This document shows positions 38,501 to 50,109 of a stretch of 64,000 nucleotides of DNA, one piece after another. The position numbers were made by a program, and so were the translations under genes. The notes under the pieces were generated by a model, which had not been told where the DNA came from, did no database searches, and was given only the letters and a program-made list of their open reading frames with translations. The first letter of the stretch is position 1. Each line of letters begins with the position of its first letter. This DNA comes from Hepsetus odoe (lineage: Eukaryota > Chordata > Actinopteri > Characiformes > Hepsetidae). Location: positions 25,237,047-25,301,046 of the forward strand of contig CM029370.1 of the NCBI GenBank assembly GCA_017165825.1, given 5' to 3'.

Positions 38501-39200
38501 TCACACAATTGCATGTGAAAAATATGAACGTATGAATGGTGTACTTTTAACATCACAAGTCATTCTGATTGCAACACGAGCAGCTTTATAGCAATTCTTC
38601 AAAATTCAAAGCCTTATGATTTGAAATATTAGTAGTGCACTTTATTTTTTTCTTTTAAGACGTCAACTCTAGTCATTGATGTTTTTGTAGCCGTTGTTAT
38701 GTGTAAGACTTTTTTTGATCGTTAAAAAGCCAAGGCCAGTGTGTTGTGTTATATCACTATGTATGTTGCTGACCTATTAATTGGTTTTTCAACCTCTACT
38801 TTTGTGGCTTATGCTTTTCACCCTTTCCTGCTTCCCACGCCTATGAATTCGCTTTTTATTACCCCCCCACACACACACACTGCCATCTCTTCATCTCTTT
38901 TTTCTTATCCTTTTTCTTCTTCTTCTTCTTCTTCTTCTGTTGTCTTCCTCTTCTTTCTCTCTCTCTTTCTGTCTCTCTTGCTCTCTCTCTTTCTGTCTTT
39001 TTCTCTCAGGTCTGCAGAGCCAGGATAAGAGCAAGGACTTATACTGGTTTTAGTGCCCTGCTTAAACCTCCAGCCTCAGCTGACCTCTTGTCTTTCTTTG
39101 CCTTTGCAGGCAAACAGCAGGGCCCTTTTTCTGTAACAGATTCTGATTCTCACTTGCAGCTCGGCGCTACGCGCTCTGTGGCGGAGGCATCCTAAGCTGA
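31705..39200 (+). CDS. vgll2: vgll2: vestigial-like family member 2, TEAD co-factor (4 coding exons)
   Basis: The spliced CDS is 31705-31788, 36056-36338, 37479-37970 and 39160-39200, giving 299 residues; human VGLL2 is about 317. The start ATG has G at -3 and opens with MSCLDVMYQVY, the family N-terminus. The TDU motif lies at about residues 71-100, with core LFTYF (79-83) and the TEAD-binding VxxHF pattern at 91-95 (VDEHF). An acidic KEEE stretch (59-62) precedes it. A run of seven His follows at 189-195. The chosen end, ARRYALCGGGILS, resembles the tetrapod VGLL2 tail as I remember it. All introns are GT-AG, with phases 0, 1 and 1. In the family, the protein has no DNA-binding domain; it binds TEAD1-4 in the nucleus and promotes muscle and pharyngeal-arch expression. 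No other gene is recognisable in the window. Fish carry a and b paralogues, and I cannot say which this is. An alternative last exon is listed separately. Confidence 0.93.
31789..32095 (+). repeat. Degenerate tandem copies of the exon 1 / intron 1 boundary
   Basis: The end of exon 1 and its donor (31750-31795) recur in intron 1. One copy ends CACCAGGTAAAA at 31861-31872, another CCACAAAGTAAG at 31902-31913. A further copy, TTACAGCCCCTACCACCTCC at about 31975-31994, has lost its GT, and a remnant CGCACCAGGCAGG lies at about 32082-32094. Spacing is irregular (78, 42, 88 and 93 bp), with TCTCT spacers between copies. The second copy keeps a usable donor, in frame with exon 1. Confidence 0.7.
32099..32554 (+). 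repeat. CT-rich (pyrimidine) microsatellite tract, about 450 bp
   Basis: This is almost uninterrupted TCTCTC with TCTGTC and TTTC variants, in intron 1. The purine complement could form triplex DNA. Reverse-strand frames read as Arg/Glu repeats; these are artefacts of the repeat. Confidence 0.97.
32765..33965 (+). repeat. 21-bp minisatellite in vgll2 intron 1
   Basis: The core runs from about 33080 to 33960, roughly 40 copies of a unit TGTTGTCCTGTGTTTCCTCC plus G or A. Diverged, less regular copies reach back to about 32765. The unit length is a multiple of three and lacks stops in every frame, so frames on both strands stay open for hundreds of codons (532 codons on + from 32625; 239 on -). 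Units with CCG dominate the 5' part and units with CCA the 3' part, suggesting at least two expansion episodes. Confidence 0.95.
34000..36055 (+). other. Rest of vgll2 intron 1
   Basis: AT-rich intron with a compound ATT/AGT microsatellite at 34404-34480 and a short TATC run near 34229-34243. 35040-35230 is more GC-rich and non-repetitive, and could be an intronic enhancer; I have no alignment for it. No extra coding exon was recognised. Confidence 0.5.
34404..34480 (+). repeat. Compound ATG/ATT/GTT/AGT microsatellite
   Basis: ATG, ATT and GTT units pass into nine ATT and then about ten AGT units, within vgll2 intron 1. Confidence 0.95.
36056..36338 (+). CDS. vgll2: vgll2 coding exon 2 (TDU/Tondu motif)
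   Basis: The exon follows the acceptor tract CTCTCTCTCAG and encodes residues 29-122 plus the first base of codon 123. It opens with KLASFYSKMQEAQ, a family hallmark continuing the exon 1 peptide. It contains an acidic linker and the whole TDU motif, including RCVLFTYFRGDISSVVDEHF. The donor is AAAG followed by GTATTT. Intron 1 before it is 4267 bp; intron 2 after it is 1140 bp. Confidence 0.94.
36339..37478 (+). other. vgll2 intron 2
   Basis: AT-rich, no recognisable repeat or exon. A 90-codon frame at 36595-36867 lacks coding character. Confidence 0.7.
37479..37970 (+). CDS. vgll2: vgll2 coding exon 3 (Ser/Pro/His-rich C-terminal region)
   Basis: The acceptor is CCCTCTTTCCAG. The exon encodes residues 123-286 and continues in phase 1. 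It begins DGSFPMSQRSFPPSFWNSAYQ, close to the equivalent VGLL2 segment. It carries LPFAADPYS, a seven-His run followed by PYSL, and a HFDPRYGSLLVPS block. These low-complexity but conserved blocks are typical of VGLL2 downstream of the TDU motif. The donor is ACAG followed by GTAATA. Confidence 0.93.
37971..39009 (+). other. vgll2 intron 3
   Basis: The intron ends with an exceptionally long pyrimidine tract (TTC repeat at 38914-38938, then CT-rich to 39009) before the first of three acceptors. A GGTTCT-type repeat fragment is at about 38.1 kb. Confidence 0.75.
39010..39053 (+). CDS. vgll2: vgll2 alternative terminal coding segment (ends KDLYWF)
   Basis: A strong acceptor (long pyrimidine tract, TTTTTCTCTCAG) ends at 39009. 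Joined in phase to exon 3 it encodes GLQSQDKSKDLYWF and stops at TAG 39051-39053, for a protein of 300 residues. The charged block ending in aromatic residues looks like a real peptide. It would be an alternative 3' splice choice, 150 bp upstream of the family-type acceptor. If used, the downstream segment becomes 3' UTR. Transcript evidence would decide which is major. Confidence 0.65.
39160..39200 (+). CDS. vgll2: vgll2 terminal coding exon, family-type C-terminus
   Basis: This exon follows an acceptor at 39151-39159 (CACTTGCAG), with TTCTGATTCT upstream as a possible branch site. Joined to the phase-1 end of exon 3 it encodes ARRYALCGGGILS and stops at TGA 39198-39200. As I recall it, the human tail is ARRYSLCGASLLS, so this is probably the ancestral end of the protein. 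The match rests on memory and not on an alignment. Confidence 0.78.
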
Positions 39201-40630
39201 AATCAGGCCAAAGTGGATGATCCCCCCCCCAGGCCAAGGCATCAAGCGAGGCCCACACTGAGACACTCTAAGTTAACAGAGACTCCACGTGAGACATGGA
39301 GAAAAAGAGCCTCAAACAGTCCTTCCAGAAATACATGGTGGTGTGACCACGCAGCAGCTGTTCTCTCGCTGGCTCACTTGCCCACTTGTTTTTTCTCTCT
39401 CGCCAACCTCAAAAGCTCTCAGCCCCTTCCAAAGTGGACACATGGTCCAAAAGAAATAAAAAGAACAAGGGACTCTTTTTCATTTTTGCCGGGGGTGGGG
39501 TTGCATGAGAGCTTAAAACGTCAGACATTGACTGTATACACTTTACGTGAGGGGGACAGGGGGACCATAACCAGCGACAGAGGAGAAGCTGCTGTATTAT
39601 TCTGACTTTTTTTAATTAGAAATTAGAGACTGTGATGAGAGAGCAGCATTCCCTATCATGACAGAAGAGACCCGGGTCTATTTGAAGCCACTTGACTCTA
39701 TCTATATTGCTCCCAGCAGCTGTCAACGACAACTGTTTTGGAACTCCGCACGCACACACACAATGGCTGTGTCGCTGTGCAGTGTTTCAACCAAACAGGG
39801 TGTCAGGATTTCATAGAAGGAGCATTTTCTGGACCTACACAGGGAACAACTGGTTTGGCTTCTTGATTTAAGGATGCATATTGGAGGGGTGGGGTGGAAA
39901 GGGAGGCCAGCGGTTGCAAACATAAAAAACGAATCTCTGTTCATCGAACCATGGTTTTATACATACATATATACATGTGCAGTTTGTCATCAGTAAAGAG
40001 CTGCTGTGACACACTGGCATAAAAGCCATGGATTTTCAGTGTATTTTTGCTTTGACTTTAAGTCATTACTGGTTCTGTGTGTGAAAGGTCCTAATGGTGT
40101 ATTTCGAATATATATTAATATATTACTTTGTAAAGTATTTCTCCTTGAACGTGCGTCAAGGAGTGTTCAGTGGTACCTGGTTTATCTGTTTAAATCTTTT
40201 CATTTTCTTAAAGGAATGAAGCAGTGTAATTAAAAGTGCAAGTACATGCAATTGTGCTACCGCCTTTCACTGTTGTACATGGACTTTTGAAAAGCCTTTA
40301 ATATTCAAATCGAACGTTTTGTACAAAATTGGATATCTTAACATCTTTTCATAGTGAAAGCTCTTTCCACATAGCACCGGTACTTAATGATTTGAATCAA
40401 AACCTGCCGTAGTGACAAAAATGACTCCAACATTCAGCTCCTTTAAAAGAGCACGACCCAAGGCAGAACATCTCCTTTCAACCACACCAATTTATTGTCA
40501 GGGTCTGTGTGCTCTTTGTGTTCAGAGTTGTCACCTACGTTATCTTGCAGAATATATGGCACATATTGTAAATGCTGCTGCTGCGACAAGAATTAAACTT
40601 TTATCCAAGGTCAAGACAAAATACAGACAG
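39201..40630 (+). other. vgll2: Probable vgll2 3' UTR
   Basis: This is non-repetitive sequence after the last stop, with no open frame that looks coding. AATAAA at 39455-39460 could end a short transcript. An ATTAAA-type signal near 40592 could end a long one of about 1.4 kb. The end is not determined. Confidence 0.45.
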
Positions 40631-42324
40631 CTGTGAATGTAAGGTGGTCTAAGAATAGTGTAAAGTAAAGGGTGTTTTAAAGGTGCAAGAAAACAGTTAA
40701 TAATGATAATGATGACATAGCAACCGGTGGTTTAAAGGGAACATCCCTGATGTTTCAAATTTTCAGTATGATTTGATGGTTGAAATGTGAACATGGCGGG
40801 TTCTTGTGTGCACCAATATGAAAAAACCCAAACCAGTGCATTTCTCTGCAATTCAGCATTTTATACCAGACCACTCTGAATGACTTTCTCTACACCTCAG
40901 CTACTGCACTTTGCTAAAAATGTACAAAAAAGTAAAAATTTGGTTCAATTTAAATGTATGTAAGTTAGGAGAGATTAGTAGTCCAGTGGCCTAAGATTTA
41001 AAAGCTAAAAAAATGTAACTAAAACATATTTAAAGCAGTGCTGATTTTTCAGACCTTGATCGACTGTATGTCTGTGCCTTATTTCAAAACTCTCTGGACT
41101 GTTCATGCCACAGTGAAAGTGAAGTGACAATGCTGCCTTGTGCTCTGTCTCTCAGCTGGTCTTTTTGGTTTTGTTTGAGGTTTAGTCTTGGACAGATGTA
41201 GATCAATATCAGTTTCTGTCTAAAGTGATGAAAGATAACCCATGGGTGGCTGGAGCTTGTCCTAAGTGGCATGACTTAAACAATAATTTGCTTTCATAGT
41301 GTCTGCTTAGGTTAGCCACAGAGGACATGCAGCAAGATAAGGGAAGGAGAAAGCTTAAAATGACAGGAAATTGTTTCCAGGTGAAGTAGCTTAATCAGGT
41401 TTGGCAGCTTAAACAAAAATGATTGTCTATAAAAGTAAGATCTAAGTACATAATTTCAAGATGGATTAAGTTATGATCTATGATTTTTAAAATAGGACAT
41501 TTTAAAAAACATTTTTTGTTAGTTTCTTACACCATGAAAGTACTGATGTATGTGTACTTTTACCAGTGAGCGCCAAGATCCAGACTGCACCAAAAGGTGG
41601 CATAATTTGTGATATTAACACTACTGTCTGGGTTCACTGCTCAAAATGATGGAATCACTGTCTTGAATGATTTCTGGTTGCAGAAAAAATCTATAAAATT
41701 ATTAAATACATTAATACATTATACATTATACATAATACACAGTACTAAAAATAAAGAAAATCCCTAAACTAAAAACCTAAAAAAACATCGCCCAGAATGA
41801 TCAGCAGAGCTGTAAATGATGCATGAATGTAATGGGTTTCTAAATTTTGTTAGTACTATGCAAATTTTTACATGTATAGTTTATAATATTTTAATATGAT
41901 ATTCAAATATATTAATACATATACACAAAATTTAATATATTTTAACAATAAACATCATAATAAAGGATTTTTTATTGAATATTTTTTTTAATTTGGTGTA
42001 ATACAAATTAAAACAGCACCTCTTATTAGCGAAGATGACCTTCATTCCCTTTTTTCAGCCTCAAAGGCAATTATAGTGAGCAGATCATCTACAAAAACAG
42101 AGGAGTTTAAAATTATAATGCTGAATAATTTCTCAAATTTACAAAGATTCAGTTTTAAGCGCCCAAGGCTACAAGTAATTTCTTGAGCAATACAAATGCA
42201 CATTATTAATATTTATGCCATTTCATTTTCCCATCACATATAAAACCACTTTAAAAATGTTTTGGCTGAAGATTTCAGGAGTTGTGGAGAGACTCAAGGC
42301 CTCTCAGTCTCAGCTGTGCACAAA

Positions 42325-42386
42325 AACACAAACACACACACACAGACACACACACACACTCACACTCCCTCTCGCTCTCTCTCTCT
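42325..42386 (+). repeat. CA then CT microsatellite
   Basis: A CA-rich run passes directly into a CT-rich run. Confidence 0.93.
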
Positions 42387-42513
42387 GCATATGCCTCTGC
42401 TGGGTAGGACACTGAGTTTTATTAATATCATGCGAGGTTCTTCTGCATCAAAACAGATCTGTAATAATACAGCTATTAATAATAATTGATTTGTTATCTT
42501 TTTCTTCTTCGTT

Positions 42514-42514
<1 letters not shown>

Positions 42515-42548
<34 letters not shown>
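42515..42548 (+). repeat. ATT microsatellite
   Basis: About eleven ATT units. Confidence 0.93.
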
Positions 42549-42550
<2 letters not shown>

Positions 42551-42967
42551 ATTATTAATAGAGAAGAGAAATAAAGAATAAAGAAGAGAAACAAAAGGAA
42601 GTCAAATGAAATAAAAGTATCAGCAAGAAAAAATGTAAAAAATGTATAATAACAAAATAATATGGAGCTGATGTTAAAGTACTGGAGTGGCAAAAGTAAA
42701 GATATAGGACAGGAGCATTAATAAAAATAGAATGTTAAAGTAAAAAAAAAGAAAAAGAAAATTACTGTAACACAGATGGTGTCTATAAACTAGGTCACTT
42801 AAAAAGTCCTTTATGTTTTATACCTAAAAAATTCCAGCACTGAATGACCTGGAGGCCCAACTGGGATATAATGTACCAGGCAATCAGAGATGATGGATGA
42901 GTTTCCTTTTATTAAGACTGTATTACAAGTTATAATATCAAATATAAAAATATTTATATCAAATATA

Positions 42968-43505
42968 AGTTTTAGGCAGGTGTGAAAAAATCCTGTAAAC
43001 AAAAAATGCTTTCAAAAATGGAAGTGTTCATCATTTATTTTCATCAATCAACAAAATGCAGCGAATGAACAAAAGAGTAATCTAAATCAAATCAGTATTT
43101 GGTGTGACCACCCTTTGCCTTCAAAACAGCATCAGTTCTTCTAGGAACACGTGCACACAGTTTTTGAAGGAACTCGGCTGGTAGGTTGTTCCAAACATGA
43201 CTGTGTTTCAACCTCCGTGTGACATTGATGATCATCAGCACCTGTTTGGTAAAACTGGTTGATCAGACACCGACTATAATCCTACAGAATCCCTGACTTT
43301 GTGCAAGTGTACCTAGAAGAACTGATGCTGGTTTGAAGGCAAACGGTAGTAACACCAAATATTGATCTGATTTAGATTTTTCTTTTGCTTGCTCACTTTG
43401 CATTTTGTAAATTGATAAAAATAAACAATCATTATTTATATTTCTGAAAGCATTCTTTATTTACAGCATTTTTTCACACCTGCCTGAAACCTTTGCACAG
43501 TACTG
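42968..43505 (-). mobile_element. Foldback Tc1-type MITE, copy B
   Basis: The same family as copy A at 18.8 kb. It starts within the left inverted repeat (AGTTTTAGGCAGGTGTGAAA), so the first bases are missing, and ends TTGCACAGTACTG. Its centre retains more of the transposase 3' part, for example GACTTTGTGCAAGTGTACC near 43294. The two arms are inverted copies. Confidence 0.83.
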
Positions 43506-46500
43506 TGTATAGTTTTCTGGTACATTATTATTGTGTCTGTTACGTTTTACAAGCTGCATTGTGTTTGTTGTGCCTTAAGGATGTCCCGGTCATATCTTAA
43601 CACAATTGTCATTACAAATTACAAAATCATGGATAAATTCTGGCCATCATCTAACTAGCGGTTGTGCAACCATTTATATTCCTGAGAGAATAATGTGTGG
43701 TGTACGTGTGTGGTTTACAAATCTTATACCCACTGTATTTTATTATATTAGATACCTAAACATTTCCTCTAGTTTCCTCTAGCTTTATACAGTTATGTAT
43801 ATTAAGTGGCTTTGTGATTTAGCTCCTAAGAGTCAAGATGTAACTGAAAACACATACCAGGCAAATAGCAAAAGGGAGCTCTTGATTCAACGGGTGAAAT
43901 AATTATGGAGTGCTCTCGCGCCCTAAGCTGTGCAAACACAGTCAGAGCTTTTGAAAGCGTTGCCACACACTACTCTGGGCATGAAGCCACACTCCGATCA
44001 GTGGTAATCAAAGACCCTGACCTCATGCCAGTCCCACCTGTGGGGGTTTGAGGATGGGTGTATTGAAATCATGAAGTACACTGTTCAGGCTATACAGTAC
44101 CACTTAAATGGACCACCCTTTGGAAAGACCTTTCCAATTACCCATTCTGTTTACAGACATGCCCCTGAATCCCAGTTTTACATGCAATCACCTGCTCATC
44201 ATCACCTTGAAGCAGTTCTCCTCACAAGTGGATGAGGGGTTATGGTTGGTGAGGAAGCATGCATATTTCTGGGAGTGTGCATGGTTACAGAGTAAACCTC
44301 CAGTGAGCAGATCATGAACTGTGCAGAGGTAAGTAGTAACTGGTGTACATTTAAGTTGCACTAAAATAATTACTAAATTGATTACTTTAAACAAGCTCGA
44401 TTATAGTATCTCAATTTAGCATTTCATTTGAGACCAAAACTATCCCAAAAAGAGAACAGCATCTATCAGATATTAATTCCTATGTTGCCAGATCCCATAA
44501 TTCCCTGTTTTTCTTTTTTGTTCTTTTTTTTTCGTCAAAAGATCTGATCTTTTAATGCTCAATCACAGCATTAGCATTGTCTCATTAAACAACTGCTCCA
44601 GCTGATCATCAGTTAAGCAAGGCTTTAACGCTTCCAATTCAGAAAGTGAGAAAACGCTAAAAGGGAGAGGTAAAAGGAACACGTTGACAGCTCTGTGATA
44701 TGTGCTGGATGTACTTATTCAAATTGCACTGCAGTTTTGGATGATATTTTTTCCCCAGTTTTCTCCCAAATTTTAGTCACTGTCTGTTTCCACCCACTTG
44801 CTAGGACTCCCCCAAAGACACAATATTATCGACACTGAATGAATGAAGGCCAGCATATGTGAGTGATGTGAAGCAACAGGAAAATATCAACTGCCCTCAC
44901 TGGTTGGAATCATGGGGAGCAAAGGGTCTTTCTACCCATCCAGAGAGGCCAGTTATAATAATGAGGACTAATGATTACAGATGGCCCATGCAGTTCTGTC
45001 TGTTTTCTTCTACTCAAGAACATTTTGATAGGCCTGTTGTATTTGCTTAAAGGTTTCAATGAAGTAACAACACTTTACAAGAGTAACTTAAATCCATACT
45101 AAGGTAAAAGCAATGTAAAAAATAAATAAAAGAGTTCCATTACTTCTGTTAAATAAGCAATTAAAAGGGAATTCCACCAATTCAAATAAAAAAAAATCTC
45201 AAACTCTTTATAATAGATTTTTAATTAACTTGTAAACTTGTAACTTGAAATGAAAGGCTTTGTTCTAAAGAGTCATGTTGAGTTAAAATTGCTCATGGCG
45301 ATAGAAATAGGAACCCCCGAAGAGTTTAATGCCCCTTAATGCGACTCAGCAGAATGTAATTACATGTGCTGGTTATGAATATGCTGCCTGATGCTTGGTT
45401 TATTGAATGATTAGAGAAAATCTTTTTTTCTCAAAAGATATGTGAGGTGTCAATAAAAAAAAGTCATATTTTACCAACATCTGCTTTACAGAAAAGAACA
45501 TTTGTAAAGAATATAAACATTGTGACAAATCAGAGCCTGTAGGTTTCCCTACAAAGAACCCTTTCACATCAGACCCACTCGGAAAATGACCTTTATTTAA
45601 AAGTGTAAAAGCAGCAGGTGAACAGAACTGTCCCTGAACTTCTCAATCCATGCAAGAACTTTGAGCTTAGAAACCAAAGTTTGAGCCGTTCTCCTTTTTT
45701 CAGTGCATTCTTAGTTTAAAATGCAGTGTGCTGGTTTTTTATTCCCAAAGCAGTTCAGATACTTCTTAACACAGGTAAAGGAATTCATAACAAAGTGTTA
45801 ATGACCAAAGAAGTCAATTGATTCTTTGCCTCGCAAACATACTTGTCGTTATTTTCGGTTTAAGCTACTCTGCCCACCTCTAGTAGTTTGTGATACTGTC
45901 TGAGGCGAGTATGTTGAGGCATGTAAACATTGCTAATGCGGGGCTGCGGGATGGCTCTATATGACATTCGGGCTATCCACAAGTGTCACATGGCTGGCAA
46001 TTCTCACGCCTTTGCCATTGGCATTTTTCACATTAGTCAACATAGTCGGCATGGATGTGGATTTGGACCTCCACAGCAGTGTAAGACGGGACCCTTCAAC
46101 ACAAGTATTCTGTCTTAACCTTCCATCACTATGTCTATAAAGAATGGGAACATTTTTTACAATTTTCTGCTACTGAAATGAAGCACCAGCTGATGTGGAT
46201 AATGCTGTTTTGAAGGCCAGAGCACCAATGACGCACTCAGAAGGGGAATGGTGCTGATCCTCCACCTAAAGCATTTTATAATATTTAATAAACCTTTAGC
46301 ACAGAGGCCTGCTGAAGCGCCCAGAGCTGTGTGTCGCTGTCAGTGAACAGACAGATCTGCACTCCTGAACAAACAGCTGCTCTGCACACTGTGTGTTCAG
46401 ACAGCCAGATCAGCACACTCTCATGTGTTATTGTTTTAGTGCACACAGATGGCTAGAAGTCATCTTATCCATAAGGCTGAGCTTAATATCTCATCTACTT

Positions 46501-49500
46501 TACATGCAGTTTAGTGGTTTAAGATTAAGTTATTAAAATATATCATTAAAAACATTAATGCAGGAATAGTCCGTTTCTTTCTATAAACTGTTAATGACTT
46601 CCATTCTGCCGCTTCTATATACTCAAGAATAGTTTTGATGGCTTGTTATAATTCATTTTTCTCTGCATATAGTGCATATAAGTTATAGTAAAGTATGCAA
46701 ATAAAAAAATGTAAAAGCTCAACAAAACACATAATAGGTCCATTGGTACAGGATTTTTTTAAATAATAAAATTTGTATATGCTGTAAAAATGTAATAATA
46801 TATGTATAATAGGTATTTTAATTCAAAGTAATCTTTTTATCTGTTGTGCTACTTTAGTTTCTTTTTTTTTCTTCTGCTTTAATCTTTAGCTCTTTAATTA
46901 AATTCATACTTCAGTTTGTTTTCAAGCCCTGAATCTTCATAGATATGTACATAAGCTTAACCAAGTTTGTTGTCATGACTCAACAAGTTCAGATTTTTCC
47001 CAGGTACAGGGTTTTGTAGATGTGTGGAAATGCAGTGAAAGACAGGCTGTTCTGGATCCTGAAGATTCTTGTAAAAGTCAAAAAATGGAGGATCTCCACA
47101 CTTTTTCAAGTAAATTATGAAATTATTTTAATGTTAATTATACAATTTAATGAATGAAATTTAAGGAAGGAAAGGGGATTTTTTTTTTCCACAGGACATA
47201 AAAAAATGCAAATAGCTCTACATAAATGAAATAAATATATACAAAAACAAACATATTGAAATAAATAATTGGAATAAAATAATTTTTAAAATGCAGCACT
47301 AGAAAGATGTTAAGTGTAGTTAAACAGAGTCAAAACAAATAATAGAAATTGTAAATTAAAATGTAATAAAAAAAATTCATTTTACATATGATATAAAGTG
47401 CATTAGTTTTACATGAACAGAAATATAAATATTTTTAAGCTGGATTTAAAAGTTGCTGCATTTGGACCTATTTAAATTGTGGTCTGTTTAAACACTCAAG
47501 AGTTTCTCCTGCCTGTGTAGCAAAAGTACTAAATTCTGTTTGTTTTTTTTGTTGTTGTTTTTTGTGTTTTTTATGATGTTAAAAAGCTTACATGTATCCA
47601 TAGACCTAAGACATCAACATTTAAAAAAAGTTTTTTTTTTAACTTATTTTTAAATCAGTGGCTCTCAGACTGGGGGCTTTGGCTCCCTGAGGGCCCCACA
47701 AAACACAAATCTTTTTAAAATCATTTTTAATTCTGTTTATTTTATTTTGTCGAATCTACCTTGGCCGTATCTTAAAGTGAGAATAGTTAAACATTTTAGC
47801 CAATCGAAATGAAAATGTAATATAAATGTTACAGATGATGGTCATCCTGCACCCTTTAATGGGTTGTCTGCAATGTCACAGAATAACAGACAACTGGTAA
47901 AATGGATTAGACGTTAGGGTGATGTGTGGGGCCCTAGAATTAAGGTGCATGTTCATTTTTTAAATCAATTTTGTGGAATAGTTCTACAAAAATATAAACA
48001 CTTCTACACTTATCAAAGCCTAAACCACATCAGCACAGCCTTAATGAGCATGCTGTTGTGGGCTGAGAGACGTTTTGGTGATGTGTTTTCTTTGAGAAAC
48101 TTCAGCCTCGTACCTGCAGCCAGGTATTAATTTAAGCGTCCTGTCTCAATGCTAGTTCCTGAAAGTTAACTGTTAAACCCGGGTATCATGTTTCCCTGTT
48201 CTATACATTATTTACACGTCCACTGGGGCTGAACACGTCTTACAAAAGAGATGAATCCCAAAGTCTTGCCCTGGAAATTCCTAACATAGCTACTGCACTT
48301 CACCACAGGTCTGGCCATGGTTGTTCTTTGCATTCATAAAATAAAGTAGCCCCACAAAAATAAATAAATAAATGTAATTACTATTACCCCTTTTTCCATT
48401 TTTATACCATCATTTTTAGTAATTAGGAATTTCATAAGTTGTTCCTATGAGCTTCCTTAGCCAAGCTATGAACTATAGTCTTTTGACAAAAAAGCATGTG
48501 GATTGGTGGAAATGCGATATCTGTGAGCTTATGTGCCTGTGGGTGAAAATTGAAATGGGTTTTTTTGCCAAAATGTTGACATGTCTTTAAGCGGAATGAG
48601 GTGCCACATGGATTCTTTAAGCAAAGGTGATGGGATCAATATTCAGTACAGGCTTTGAAAGCTTGAAGCTGGGCCAGACTTTGATTGGCATTTCACCTGC
48701 AGAGAAATGCAGAAAAAGCTTTCTGCTTCCTTCAGAGCTGCACGGCTGTGTTTATGTTTCCTGTCGTTTCCTTCGGGCCACTGGCATGAATGAATCCCTA
48801 ACAGCCGCAGCAGTGGTATTCAGTCCACTAGAGTGTAAATGAAAGTGAGTACACTTGTAAACATGAGCCATTTTGTTGGACTGGAGAGCACTGTTGAAAT
48901 ACCAGCATCAATGAAGCAACTGACAGTTAAATTAACAAATCACAGAATGTATCTCTTTTGCCACTCTTTCAATTACTGACTGAAATGTGGACCTTTGAGG
49001 GGGTGGAAAAAAACAGCTGCTGTGCTTGTCAGCCAATATACATCAATGGTGAGTGTGGAAAACACTTAGTGGAGGGACTTAAATGGAATTTTATTTATGA
49101 CCCATCTGGGAGATCAGTTAGGCTGTCGTTTTAAACATGATAAATATTGAAATGTATGTATGCGTAGTCATTCTTAGGCTACTATAGTGTTTCTTCTTTG
49201 CAGAGGTAAGATCCTAGATGAGCCTTAAATCTGTCTGTGGATGGAGCTTTACTGCACTTGCAGTTTATTCAAGTTGCAGAGCTCTTTGAGATTGAGATGG
49301 TCGCTTCCGAACTTGGATGTTATGGATTGTTTTTCACACACATCATGCCGAAATAGTTTACTCAGTGCAGACCAGGGAATGCCATATAGCATAATGTCTG
49401 ATGTGAAGCTAAACCGCAAACAGCATCTGAAGTGGAATGCCACACATCGAGCTCACAGATTAAAGCAAGTCTACCATGCAGAGCATTAAGAAATGGAAAG

Positions 49501-49800
49501 ACTAAATTATACTCATATGAGCTGCCATGCAATGCTCACATGATACTTTACATTCAGGGACACTTAGAAATACACACAGTAGTGATGGGCTGGTGGTTTT
49601 TATGTAGGTAAACCAATTCCTGTCATAATGCATTTTATTGTACAATATATTTTTGTGCTCTAAATTTATGCATGAAATTTAGATTTTATCAGAAAAACCG
49701 ATTTTGCTTAGAAATCAATTTCTAAGCGAATTGCTTTCACATGTAAATTCACATTTACATATTGCATAGCCACTACAGGTTCCGGTAAACTAATTGGAAT
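43506..49800. other. Gene-poor 3' flank
   Basis: No coding exon recognised in 6.3 kb. A short sequence near 44753-44825 (TTTTCTCCCAAATTTTAGTC) resembles a dispersed fish repeat. GGTTCT-type fragments lie near 45.54-45.6 kb. Unique blocks at about 48.62-48.85 kb may be regulatory. Confidence 0.45.
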
Positions 49801-49819
49801 AATAACTTACTGTTAATAA

Positions 49820-49985
49820 TTATGAAAAGAAGAAGATCAAAGAGGAGGTTTATGGATGTGGTTAGGGTGAGGACCTGCGGGCAGCTGGTTTGAAGGAGGA
49901 AGTTGCAGAGGACAGGAAGAAATGGAATCGGTTGATCCGCAGTGGCGACCCCTAATGGGAGCAGCCGAAAGAAGAAGAATTTCAG
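49820..49985 (+). mobile_element. 3' end of a non-LTR retrotransposon with AAG tail
   Basis: AAAGAGGAGGTTTATGGATG, GAAGGAGGAAGTTGCAGAGG, AGTGGCGACCCCTAATGGGA, GCAGCCGAAAGAAGAAG. The same family and order as the copy at 22.05 kb. Confidence 0.85.
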
Positions 49986-50109
49986 AATTCTGTTACAACA
50001 TGTAGCATTGGTTTGTAATGAAACAACTTACTTGAACATAAAGAAAGGAAAAAAATGTTGCACATCTCATTCATGGTAAATCCGACCTATCTAGCCACAC
50101 CTGCTTAGA

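Larger units (their letters stand above)
40631..42967. other. 3' gene-poor flank
   Basis: AT-rich sequence with a CA/CT microsatellite at 42325-42386 and an ATT repeat at 42515-42548. No exon recognised. Confidence 0.5.
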
